NCBI RefSeq assembly: GCF_003605435.1
Contig: NZ_QXQB01000004.1
Coordinates: forward strand, 248,001 to 312,000
Direction of reading: 5' to 3'
Length of the DNA: 64,000 nt
Source: Paenibacillus pinisoli
GTDB lineage: Bacteria > Bacillota > Bacilli > Paenibacillales > Paenibacillaceae
A program made the position numbers and the translations under genes. A model generated the notes under the pieces. It made no database searches, had not been told where the DNA came from, and was given only the letters and a program-made list of their open reading frames with translations. Of the stretch, positions 45,329-53,184 are shown one piece after another (position 1 is the first letter of the stretch; each line of letters begins with the position of its first letter).

Positions 45329-46192
45329 ATGCGTAGATACAGCGTAGTTGAGAGATTACTTTTTCCGTCCGCACAGTTAAATGAAGATAAGCTGGCAAAG
45401 GCGGTCCAAGGCAAGACTGTGCTCATTACAGGGGCAAGCTCTGGCATTGGCGAGCAGACAGCATTATTGCTTGGACAATTCCCGGTTCATCTGGTGCTGG
45501 TGGCGAGAAGAGAGGACAAGCTCATGGAAGTTAAGAGCCTGATAGAGTCGAAAGGAATAGCCCGGGCTACGATTGTTGCTGTCGATATGAGGCGGGATGA
45601 GGAGCTGGAGGAACTTCTTCGGTTGCTACGAGAGAAGCAGAATGCCCCTGACATCGTAATTAGCAACGCGGGGCTGTCGATCCGGCGCTCCATCTTTGCG
45701 TCCTTGGACCGTCATCATGACTACACTCGTACGATGTCGATCAACTATCTGGCTCCAGTCAAGCTGCTGCTGTCCGTTATCCCAGAGCTGGAGCGCCGCC
45801 AAGGGCAAGTCATAAATGTATCTACTATTAATACTTCTTTAGCCCCTCTCCCGAAGTGGTCCGCGTATCAAGCCTCCAAGGCTGCATTCGATACCTGGTT
45901 CCGTTCGGCAGCGCCAGAGCTGAATGCTGCAGGAATCTTCACGACATCTATCTATTTGCCGCTGGTACGCACGCCGATGATCGAGCCTACTTCCGCCTAC
46001 AAGTCCATGCCCGCGATGAACCCGGAGCATGTAGCCCGCATTATTGCAAAATCTATATATGCCAAGCAAACAAAGTGGCAGCCCTGGTGGCTGTTCATAG
46101 GCCAAGCAGCTTCACTCATATTCAGAGGGCAATGGGAAAAATGGATGGCGCGGAAACACGGCAAGCAACGGGGCAAACAAGAGAACGGATAG
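45329..46192 (+). CDS. Short-chain dehydrogenase/reductase
   Basis: About 287 residues. TGASSGIGEQ (cofactor loop), NAG in ISNAGLS, Ser in NVSTINTS and Tyr-Lys in YQASK are all present. The length and the C-terminal basic tail (KWMARKHGKQRGKQ) fit the DltE/YqjQ-like and acyl-reductase-like SDRs. A longer frame from 45185 runs out of the repeat array and is rejected. AAAGGGA lies 2 bases from ATG 45323 and 8 bases from ATG 45329, so 45329 is chosen. The next gene is an AMP-forming acyl ligase 48 bases away; such pairs often act on the same fatty acyl group. A link to the NRPS acyl cap is inference. Confidence 0.85.
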   Translation: MRRYSVVERLLFPSAQLNEDKLAKAVQGKTVLITGASSGIGEQTALLLGQFPVHLVLVARREDKLMEVKSLIESKGIARATIVAVDMRRDEELEELLRLLREKQNAPDIVISNAGLSIRRSIFASLDRHHDYTRTMSINYLAPVKLLLSVIPELERRQGQVINVSTINTSLAPLPKWSAYQASKAAFDTWFRSAAPELNAAGIFTTSIYLPLVRTPMIEPTSAYKSMPAMNPEHVARIIAKSIYAKQTKWQPWWLFIGQAASLIFRGQWEKWMARKHGKQRGKQENG

Positions 46193-46240
46193 ATTGGCGC
46201 AGATATGCTTGCGGGGACATTATAATTGGGAGGAGCGAAT

Positions 46241-47779
46241 ATGGGGATCGTAAAATTAGTGCAAGTGATGCGTAAAATAGGGATGTTGAGCCCACGGGGC
46301 CTGTATCGTTTGCTTGCCGCTATCTTCCGCTACGGTATTAATGTCATGGCGCTGCTGAAAATTGCCGAGCGAACCTATGGAGAGTCTGCCGCCATCGCGG
46401 ATGACCGCGGGACGATTACTTACCGCGAGCTGCTGGGTCAATGCGAAGTGTTGTCGGTTTCGCTGCGGGAGAACTATGGAATCAGGCCGGGGAGCAAGGC
46501 TGCGCTCCTGTGCCGCAACCACGCATCGCTGGTGAAAGCTATCTTCGCATTATCTTGGTCAGGAGCGGATATCTATCTGCTGAACGCTGAGATGAACAAA
46601 GATCAATTGCAAGACTTGCTCACGGCTTATGATTTTGATTTGCTGGTCTATGACGAGGAGCTATCGCCTTTTATAGAACAAGCGGCATACAGCAAAGGAA
46701 AGCTGCTAAGCTACCACGAACAAAAACCTGCCATTAACTTGCTTTCAGCAGGGACGGCTGCCAAAAAGCGCAGCGGGCACCATCGTGCATCATCGGGCAG
46801 CATTATGCTTCTGACGGGCGGCACGACAGGCAAGTCGAAAAAGGTGCCGCATAAGCCATCGTTATTCCATTATTTGAATCCGTTCTATACGCTGCTTGAA
46901 CGGCTTTATCTCGTACGTTACCATACCGGATATATTGCAACGCCGATTTATCACGGCTATGGCATTGCGATTTTGCTCTTGTTCGTTGCTCTGGGCAAAA
47001 AGATTGTATTGACAAGCGGCTTCCATGCGCCTAAGGCATGCGAGCTGATTCGGGAGCATCAGGTGCAGGCAGCGTCCGTTGTTCCGCTTATGCTGGACAA
47101 AATGCTGAAGCATAATGCTGACGATTTGCGTTCTCTTGCTTGTATCGCTTCTGGGGGCGCAGAGCTGAATCCAAGGCTGGTGGCCCATGCGTTCGATAAG
47201 CTAGGAGATGTGCTGTACAATCTGTACGGCACGTCGGAGACGGGGCTTAATATTGTCGCTTCGCCGCAAGACTTAAAGCAGTCTGCGCATACGCTCGGAC
47301 GGAGAATTGAGGGGGTGCCCCTCTATGTGCTGGATTCCAATATGAATGAGACGGTACCCGGTGCGGTCGGCCAGTTCTGTGTCGAAAACTATTTTAGCCG
47401 CTCGCGCCAAAACAAGAAGTGGATCGAGACGGGCGACATGGGATATCGGGACAGCAGCGGTCTTTATTACTTGTGCGGAAGAGCGGATGACCGAATTGTA
47501 TCTGCGGGTGAAAATGTGTATCCGATCGAGCTGGAGCATATTTTGATCCAGCATCCGCATGTCGAGGATCTGGCGGTCATCGGCATACCTGATGAGGCGT
47601 TCGGGCAGCGGCTGAAGGCCTACGTTCAGCTTGTCCCGGAGTCCCGCCAAAACGCTGAACAGCTTATGGAGTGGCTGCGCAGCCGGGCTGCGCGTTATCA
47701 GATGCCAAAGGAAATCATATTGGTCGAGCAGATACCCTATACCCAGCTGGGTAAGCGCGACAAGAAACAGCTAGTCTAA
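46241..47779 (+). CDS. AMP-forming acyl-CoA synthetase-like enzyme (ANL family)
   Basis: About 512 residues. Motifs: LLTGGTTGKSKKV (A3 P-loop, about 188-200), LYGTSETG (A5), ETGDMGYRD (A7), ENVYPIELE (A8), and QLGKRDKK near the C terminus with the A10 Lys. No carrier domain follows, so it is not an NRPS module. It should activate a carboxylate, probably a fatty acid, as acyl-AMP and then acyl-CoA. It could supply the fatty acyl group for the N-acyl-D-Asn start unit of the nearby NRPS, but it lies beyond the operon terminator and the repeat array, so this is only inference. ATG 46241 follows GGGAGGAG; the in-frame TTG 46226 lies before that site. Confidence 0.85.
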   Translation: MGIVKLVQVMRKIGMLSPRGLYRLLAAIFRYGINVMALLKIAERTYGESAAIADDRGTITYRELLGQCEVLSVSLRENYGIRPGSKAALLCRNHASLVKAIFALSWSGADIYLLNAEMNKDQLQDLLTAYDFDLLVYDEELSPFIEQAAYSKGKLLSYHEQKPAINLLSAGTAAKKRSGHHRASSGSIMLLTGGTTGKSKKVPHKPSLFHYLNPFYTLLERLYLVRYHTGYIATPIYHGYGIAILLLFVALGKKIVLTSGFHAPKACELIREHQVQAASVVPLMLDKMLKHNADDLRSLACIASGGAELNPRLVAHAFDKLGDVLYNLYGTSETGLNIVASPQDLKQSAHTLGRRIEGVPLYVLDSNMNETVPGAVGQFCVENYFSRSRQNKKWIETGDMGYRDSSGLYYLCGRADDRIVSAGENVYPIELEHILIQHPHVEDLAVIGIPDEAFGQRLKAYVQLVPESRQNAEQLMEWLRSRAARYQMPKEIILVEQIPYTQLGKRDKKQLV

Positions 47780-47865
47780 CCGCTGCGGGCTCTATCCATG
47801 GAGAGCTGCGCCAAGCAGCCAAGAGAGGCTTATTGTCCGGCAAGCGCAATACCGCCGTGGGGCGT

Positions 47866-48411
47866 CTATTCGCGAAAGCGCCCCATGATTACGGTGTTAT
47901 AATATTGCCCGTCGGATAATAATTTGTCATTCTGAAGCACGCCTTCAATCTGAAATCCGCATCGCTCGTACAATCGGATAGCGCTTGTATTCGTCTCCAG
48001 TACGCTTAACGTCATTTTGGTGATGCCGCATGAGTCTGCCCATGCCAGTGACGCTCTCAGCAGTTCCTTTCCGATACCGTATCCCCAGCACTCCTTTAGA
48101 ATACAAACCCCGAATTCCGCTTTATGGGCAAGTCGTCTTAGTTGATTGCCCTCGCATCTGGAGAAACCGACGAGACGGCCGCCCGCTTGTGCAACGAGAA
48201 ATAAATTACGCTCTAACTCGCTATCTGACTGAATCAGCTTTTCAAATCCCTTCGAATCGATAAAAGCTTCTCCCGCCTCTCGATCCATATGCTCAGTCTC
48301 GCCGTCGATCCTAACACGAAGCTTCGATAATTCCACCGCATCTCCTGCTGCGGCTGATCGAATGACATATCGCATGCCCCGAACCTCGAATTGTTGCTGC
48401 TCCATTTTCAT
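47866..48411 (-). CDS. GNAT-family N-acetyltransferase
   Basis: A protein of 181 residues. The acetyl-CoA loop is in ECWGYGIGKELL (Q/RxxGxG/A type), preceded by the AEFGVCIL strand and followed by MTLSVLETNTSAIRLYERCGF, the standard GNAT motif B region. It may acetylate a small molecule or protein N terminus. It is transcribed away from the double-glycine peptide genes, and the 163-base shared upstream region holds a perfect 20-bp palindrome, so common control is possible. A role in immunity or peptide modification is a guess. ATG 48411 or 48405 may be the start; AAAGGAAG lies upstream. The 86 bases between it and the AMP-ligase stop hold no clear terminator. Confidence 0.85.
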   Translation of the reverse strand: MKMEQQQFEVRGMRYVIRSAAAGDAVELSKLRVRIDGETEHMDREAGEAFIDSKGFEKLIQSDSELERNLFLVAQAGGRLVGFSRCEGNQLRRLAHKAEFGVCILKECWGYGIGKELLRASLAWADSCGITKMTLSVLETNTSAIRLYERCGFQIEGVLQNDKLLSDGQYYNTVIMGRFRE

Positions 48412-48465
48412 TTATATCTCTTCCTTTCTATCAGCTTATCAACCAACATTTACTAACATAAAAAC

Positions 48466-48485
48466 AGTGTTACGATCGTAACACT
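48466..48485. promoter_or_regulatory. Perfect 20-bp palindrome, candidate operator
   Basis: AGTGTTACGATCGTAACACT is its own reverse complement over all 20 bases. It lies 55 bases upstream of the GNAT start and 90 bases upstream of the first peptide gene. A weak promoter-like pair (ATGACA at 48498, TATTGT at 48523) sits just downstream on the + strand. Its size and symmetry suit a TetR-type dimer. No regulator gene is visible in the window. Confidence 0.6.
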
Positions 48486-48574
48486 CCTCTCTATCAAATG
48501 ACAACTTTGGTTGCTTTAACAATATTGTCGTTTCCTGTAGACTAAACCAGACTACGATGAAGAGGTGAATAGAA

Positions 48575-48775
48575 ATGCCAGAAAATCATCAGCAAATTTC
48601 GTCAGAGTCCAGACAGAAATTACATTTGGAAGAATTGAGGGAAGAAGGCAAAGCGCTCACCGAGCAAGAAATGAAGCAAGTTACGGGCGGAGCTGGAGTT
48701 GGAAAGCTTCAAGGCACAGCCGGCATTAATATGAATGGAAAAACTATCCCTACTAATAAACAATTGAAATTTTAA
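48575..48775 (+). CDS. Double-glycine leader peptide 1
   Basis: A protein of 66 residues. The leader of about 39 residues, with KLHLEELREEGKALTEQEMKQVTGG, ends in a GG cleavage site. The core of about 27 residues is AGVGKLQG...NKQLKF, with no Cys, few aromatics and a basic end. The leader pattern (LTEQEMxQVxGG) is that of C39-peptidase-processed bacteriocins and signal peptides, and the matching peptidase-exporter is encoded 1.1 kb downstream. GAGGTGA lies at good distance before the ATG. The next gene encodes a paralogue 14 bases later. No modification enzyme other than the parvulin and GNAT is nearby, so the mature peptide may be unmodified. The activity is unknown. Confidence 0.85.
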   Translation: MPENHQQISSESRQKLHLEELREEGKALTEQEMKQVTGGAGVGKLQGTAGINMNGKTIPTNKQLKF

Positions 48776-48789
48776 AAGGTGGCGAGAAC

Positions 48790-49005
48790 ATGTCAGAGAA
48801 CAATCAACAAATATCAAAGGAGTCCAAGCCAAAGCTTCGTCTTGAAGAATTGAAGGATGAAGGGAAAATGTTGACCGAACAAGAGATGAACCAAGTGGCA
48901 GGCGGAGTAGGACCCAATAGATATAACGTCGGCTCCGTTACGAATTCGGCTCAATTGCAGGGCAACAAAGCTGTATTGCCAGGTAGAACGATTTATATGA
49001 GCTAG
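48790..49005 (+). CDS. Double-glycine leader peptide 2
   Basis: A protein of 71 residues. The leader is clearly homologous to peptide 1 (QQIS-ES-KL-LEEL--EGK-LTEQEM-QV-GG). The core of about 32 residues after GG, VGPNRYNVGSVTNSAQLQGN...YMS, differs strongly from that of peptide 1. Conserved leader plus variable core is the mark of paralogous secreted peptides that use one exporter. AAGGTGG lies before the ATG, and the gene follows peptide 1 by 14 bases, so the two are co-transcribed and could form a two-component peptide. A hairpin terminator or attenuator follows at 49033, before the parvulin gene. Confidence 0.85.
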   Translation: MSENNQQISKESKPKLRLEELKDEGKMLTEQEMNQVAGGVGPNRYNVGSVTNSAQLQGNKAVLPGRTIYMS

Positions 49006-49032
49006 GATAGGCGGCTGAAGATTGATCAAGAT

Positions 49033-49066
49033 GAATCACCTCTACAATGAGGTGATTCTTTCTTTT
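49033..49066 (+). terminator. Terminator or attenuator after the peptide genes
   Basis: GAATCACCTC (49033-49042) and GAGGTGATTC (49049-49058) form a perfect 10-bp stem with a 6-base loop, followed by TTTCTTTTC. Partial read-through would give high peptide and low parvulin/exporter expression, a common arrangement in bacteriocin operons. Confidence 0.8.
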
Positions 49067-49099
49067 CATCCTATTTATGAACTTAGATGAGGAGTCTGT

Positions 49100-49861
49100 A
49101 TGTCAATAAATAACGTTTTAATGACGGTCAAAGGTCAGGCTGTTACGCATACGGAGTTGTTGAGGTACGTCCGCAATCATCAAGCTATCGCTGTCCTTCA
49201 GCTTAAGGCAAGACAGATGCTTATTGGCCAATATGCGGAGCAAGCGGGATTAACGGTTTCGGATGAGGAGCTGCAGGGCGGCATTGATGTGTTTCGCCGC
49301 GAGCGAGGGCTGTTGAAGGTTGCTTCAGCTTTGGAGTGGCTAGAACGTCATAGCATGACTTTAGAGGATTTGGGGGATCGGGTGCGGGATCAGCTATTGG
49401 AGTCGAAAGCGGCTGAGCACTTCTCCCAGCCTAAGATTGAGCCCTATTACTACGAAAATCGCCAATCCTTCGATACCGCGATCGTCTCCAGAATTGTGCT
49501 GAAGGAATACGGCGCTGCGCGCGAGCTGCTGTTCCGTATCGAAGAAGGCGGCGACTTCCATAGCCTTGCGCGCGAATTTTCCGAGGAAGACGAGACAAGA
49601 AGAGCGGGCGGATACGCCGGAGAGGTTGGACGCGACAGCTTAACCCCGGCTGAAACTGCCGCGGTGTTCGGTGCGCAGGCTGGAGAAGTGTTGGGGCCAC
49701 TCAGGACCAACCAAGGTTATCTGATCTTTAAAATAGAGGAAATTAAAAGCGCGCGGCTCAATGAATCTCTTAGAAGCCGAATAGGAACGATTCTGTTCGA
49801 GGAATGGCTGCGCGAGCAGATGAAGGAAGTCGATATTCACTATGCGATGTGGCAGATATGA
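49100..49861 (+). CDS. Cytoplasmic parvulin-type peptidyl-prolyl isomerase
   Basis: A protein of 253 residues. The N-terminal half is SurA/PrsA-like and helical (QLKARQMLIGQYAEQAG). The parvulin domain lies at about 125-225, with ARELLFRIEEGGDFHSLAREFSE, GGYAGEVGRDSL and GPLRTNQGYLIFKI, all standard rotamase landmarks. There is no signal peptide or lipobox, unlike secreted PrsA, so it acts inside the cell. Placed between two GG-leader peptides and their exporter, it probably chaperones or isomerises the precursors before export. Pairing of parvulins with cyclic-nucleotide-domain peptidase exporters recurs in peptide clusters as I remember; the exact role is unproved. GAGGAG precedes the ATG. 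Confidence 0.85.
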   Translation: MSINNVLMTVKGQAVTHTELLRYVRNHQAIAVLQLKARQMLIGQYAEQAGLTVSDEELQGGIDVFRRERGLLKVASALEWLERHSMTLEDLGDRVRDQLLESKAAEHFSQPKIEPYYYENRQSFDTAIVSRIVLKEYGAARELLFRIEEGGDFHSLAREFSEEDETRRAGGYAGEVGRDSLTPAETAAVFGAQAGEVLGPLRTNQGYLIFKIEEIKSARLNESLRSRIGTILFEEWLREQMKEVDIHYAMWQI

Positions 49862-49892
49862 AATATAAGACCGTCGATGGGTGTGAAGCAAG

Positions 49893-52800
49893 TTGGAATC
49901 GCTGTTAAACAGGGTCTCTCTTTTTGATGTTATGAATGAGCAGGAGAGGGCCCTCTTATCGCAAAGGCTTGTGCCAGAGCATTATCAGATGGGACAAGCG
50001 ATTATCGAGACGGGCAAGCCGATTGAAGCTTTTTATATTATTGCAACGGGACAAGCAAGACGAATCAAGGTGCAGGCGGACGGGGGCGAGATTAATTTGG
50101 GTCTGCTGCAGCCTGGTGAGCATTTTGGCGAGAGCGGATTGCTTGGTCAGGAAATCGCCGATATGACGGTTCGGGCTTCGACCGAGCTGTGGCTGTGGAA
50201 GCTGGAGAAGGAAGACTTCGCAGAGCTGCTTCTGCTGCAGCCGGAGCTTGAAGGCTACTTGAACATGTATATTGCTTCGGATTCCACGCTGACCTTTTTG
50301 CAGACATCCCCTTTATTTTCCGGGCTTGAAACCAGTGTCTTGCATTCCCTGTTGGGTAAAATGGCGGTGTGCCGTTATGAAGCCGGTACGATTGTAGTCA
50401 CGGAGGGGGAAGTGGGAGACTTCCTATATATTCTGCGCTCCGGACGTGCGGAGGTGGTGTCAGAAAGCACAGGCGAGTGGCATGGCGAACTTCTGGAGGG
50501 CGACTACTTCGGCGGATTATCGCTGCTGGATGCCGTTGCATCTGATCGAACGGTTCGAATGACGGAAGAATCGACTCTTCTCCGGCTGTCCAAAGAAGTG
50601 ATGGACGTGCTGATGCGCATGTATCCGGATATGAAGGAGGGGATCGTCAGCAATGCCGCCAAGCTTTATGGCATAGGCGGTCTTGCGAATCGGAGTGCTG
50701 CTGCAGCAAAGAATACTGAGGAGCAAACGGATCTCACGGGCAACAAAGAGCTTAAATTAGTAGCTGAATATGATGGCAGCGCAACCATTGGCCAGCCGTT
50801 GCTCCTTCCTGATGGGATGAAAGCGCGCAAGCGATTGTGGCGGAGATATCCGCTTGTGCTCCAACAAAGCGAAATGGACTGCGGTCCGGCATGTCTCAGC
50901 ATGATAGGCAAGCATTATGGGATAAAAATTCCCGTTCATGCGATTAGGGCGATTGCCAGGACTTCCCGTTCGGGGACGACGCTTCAACAATTGAGCATGA
51001 CGGCGCAGTCGCTTGGCTTCGCGGCGCAGGGCTATCGTACTGGCATGGAGGAGCTAGCCAGCCTGCATTTGCCGGCTATTGCGCATTGGAGAGGCAATCA
51101 CTATGTTGTCGTCTATGCGATTACTAATGAGCATGTCATCTTAGGCGATCCCGCGGTCGGCATCGAGAAGCTGACCCGCGAGCAATTCACCGCGGGCTGG
51201 AACAGCATGCTGCTTCAGCTTGCGCCAACAGATGCGATGAAGGCAAGCGGCGGCACCAGCTCTACGATGCGCCGATATGTCTCATTCTTGAAGCCGCATG
51301 CCCGGATGCTGGCCCTTGTCCTCTTCATGTCTGTCGTCATTCAATTGCTTTCGCTATCGATGCCAGTCTTTACCCAGAAGGTTATCGATACGGTGCTGGC
51401 CGACAAGGATGAGGCGCTGCTGCTTATGCTGCTTCTGGCTATGCTGGGCATCTCGCTGGCGAATACAAGCTTTATTTTTATCCGGCAATGGATAGCTTCC
51501 CGAACGGCACTCAAGATTGATATGAATATGATCCATGCCTTTTATCAGCATGTGCTAAGGCTTCCGCTTTCGTTCTTTAATGAACGGACAGTTGGCGATA
51601 TGCTGGCGCGGGTGAATGAGAACGAGAAGATTCGCAATGTGCTGACGAACAGCGCGTCGGGCTTTATTTTGGATTTGGTTACGATTGTCGTCTACAGCGC
51701 TCTTATGCTTTATTACAATGCAAAGCTATTTTTGCTGGCGGCTATTATTTTTCCTCTGTATGCCTTATTGATCTATGTAGTCAGCCCGCGAATGAGGAAG
51801 AATAGCCGAAAGCAATTTCTGGCGGAGGCCGATTCCGATTCGACTATGGTGGAAGTTGTGCAGCATATGGCTGCGGTTAAGAGCCTGACAGCTGAGCGCA
51901 AGATGTTCGACCAGCTTAAGCATAAGTTCAAGACTGCCATGGATTTGCGGCTCAAAGGCGTATTCCTGTGGGTATCGGCGGAAGCGGGCAGCGAATGGAT
52001 ACGAACGCTCGGCACGATCCTCGTGCTGTTCTTTGGCTCACGCTACGTGCTGGCTGATGAGATGACGGCGGGCGAGCTGGTGGCGTTCACCGTGCTTCTG
52101 GCGACGGTTACTCAGTCGCTGGCTTATTTGGTTCAAATGCTGGATGATCTCATGGAGGCGCGAATCTCGATGGAGCGGCTGGATGATGTATTCCAGACGG
52201 CTCCCGAGCAGCCGGATGGCGATGGACTTCGTAAGCTTGCAGACGTAAGAGGGCATGTATCTTGGCAAAATGTCACGTTTCGCTACGAGGAAGACGGCGC
52301 CAATGCGCTGCAGAATGTTTCTTTCGAGATGCTGCCGGGGCAGACAGTCGCATTGGTTGGAAGGAGCGGCTCCGGCAAATCCACGATTGCGAATCTGATG
52401 GCAAAGCTGTATCACCCCTCAAGCGGGGCAATCTTGCTGGACGGCCATGATCTGCGAAGCCTAGATGCAGAATCGCTGCGTGCCCATATCGGAGTTGTGC
52501 AGCAGGAGACGGCAATCTTCCGCGGCTCTATACGGGACAATATTGCATTCCGCAACCCGAATGCGTCCATTCAGGATATTGAGGCGGCTGCCGTTATGGC
52601 TGGCGCCCACGATTTTATCCGTATAGCCCCGCTAGGCTACGATACCATGATTGGCGAGGGAGGCATGAGATTGTCTGGCGGTCAAAGCCAACGTATTGCT
52701 ATTGCAAGAGCATTGCTAGGCGATCCTCCGCTGCTGTTGTTCGACGAGGCGACTAGCGCGCTTGATACGGAATCAGAGAGGCTGATTCAGCGCAATATGG

Positions 52801-52976
52801 ATGGGATGCTGAAGAACAGGACGACGCTTATTATTGCGCATCGCCTTAGCACGGTGAAGCATGCGGACCGCATCATCGTGATGGATAAAGGCAGCATCGT
52901 CGAAAGCGGATCGCATCAAGAGCTGATGGAGGCCAGAGGCCTATACTATTACTTGATCCACCAGCAGTTGACGTAG
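49893..52976 (+). CDS. C39-peptidase ABC exporter with two cyclic-nucleotide-binding domains
   Basis: A protein of 1027 residues from TTG. Two cNMP-binding folds come first (about 1-125 and 130-250; GLLQPGEHFGESGLLGQE and GELLEGDYFGGLSLLD). A C39 Cys protease (about 325-455) follows, with SEMDCGPACL, HWRGNHYVVVY and LGDPAVG giving Cys-His-Asp. Six membrane helices lie at about 465-740. The nucleotide-binding domain (about 785-1020) has GRSGSGKST, LSGGQSQRIAIARAL and LLLFDEATSALD. It should cut the two GG leaders and export the cores. The cNMP domains suggest control by cyclic nucleotides or a structural role. No ATG fits; TTG 49893 is the first start after an in-frame stop, with a weak ribosome site. 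Confidence 0.92.
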   Translation: MESLLNRVSLFDVMNEQERALLSQRLVPEHYQMGQAIIETGKPIEAFYIIATGQARRIKVQADGGEINLGLLQPGEHFGESGLLGQEIADMTVRASTELWLWKLEKEDFAELLLLQPELEGYLNMYIASDSTLTFLQTSPLFSGLETSVLHSLLGKMAVCRYEAGTIVVTEGEVGDFLYILRSGRAEVVSESTGEWHGELLEGDYFGGLSLLDAVASDRTVRMTEESTLLRLSKEVMDVLMRMYPDMKEGIVSNAAKLYGIGGLANRSAAAAKNTEEQTDLTGNKELKLVAEYDGSATIGQPLLLPDGMKARKRLWRRYPLVLQQSEMDCGPACLSMIGKHYGIKIPVHAIRAIARTSRSGTTLQQLSMTAQSLGFAAQGYRTGMEELASLHLPAIAHWRGNHYVVVYAITNEHVILGDPAVGIEKLTREQFTAGWNSMLLQLAPTDAMKASGGTSSTMRRYVSFLKPHARMLALVLFMSVVIQLLSLSMPVFTQKVIDTVLADKDEALLLMLLLAMLGISLANTSFIFIRQWIASRTALKIDMNMIHAFYQHVLRLPLSFFNERTVGDMLARVNENEKIRNVLTNSASGFILDLVTIVVYSALMLYYNAKLFLLAAIIFPLYALLIYVVSPRMRKNSRKQFLAEADSDSTMVEVVQHMAAVKSLTAERKMFDQLKHKFKTAMDLRLKGVFLWVSAEAGSEWIRTLGTILVLFFGSRYVLADEMTAGELVAFTVLLATVTQSLAYLVQMLDDLMEARISMERLDDVFQTAPEQPDGDGLRKLADVRGHVSWQNVTFRYEEDGANALQNVSFEMLPGQTVALVGRSGSGKSTIANLMAKLYHPSSGAILLDGHDLRSLDAESLRAHIGVVQQETAIFRGSIRDNIAFRNPNASIQDIEAAAVMAGAHDFIRIAPLGYDTMIGEGGMRLSGGQSQRIAIARALLGDPPLLLFDEATSALDTESERLIQRNMDGMLKNRTTLIIAHRLSTVKHADRIIVMDKGSIVESGSHQELMEARGLYYYLIHQQLT

Positions 52977-53033
52977 CGGACCAGTTGAACACTTATGCCG
53001 ATTCTCTTTACAATAAATAAAATAAAATTTCGG

Positions 53034-53059
53034 AAAAACGGCACATTCGCCGTTTTTTT
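53034..53059 (+). terminator. Rho-independent terminator of the peptide-exporter operon
   Basis: AAAAACGGC (53034-53042) pairs with GCCGTTTTT (53049-53057) around a 6-base loop, with a run of seven T's on the + strand. It lies 58 bases after the exporter stop. Confidence 0.9.
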
Positions 53060-53095
53060 GTTATACTGGGGTAGAAGTCATATGACAGATTACGT

Positions 53096-53132
53096 CCGAT
53101 TCTATTCAGGTTGAATAGATCGGGCTTTCTTT
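53096..53132 (+). other. Terminator-like hairpin in the MATE leader
   Basis: CCGAT-T-CTATTC (53096-53107) pairs with GAATAG-ATCGG (53113-53123) around AGGTT, followed by GCTTTCTTTA. It lies about 50 bases before the MATE start and could be a second terminator or an attenuator. No aptamer is recognised. Confidence 0.45.
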
Positions 53133-53184
53133 ATGGACAGCGACGTGGATAAGTCAGAACAACAGGAAAAGAAGTGATGAGGCT

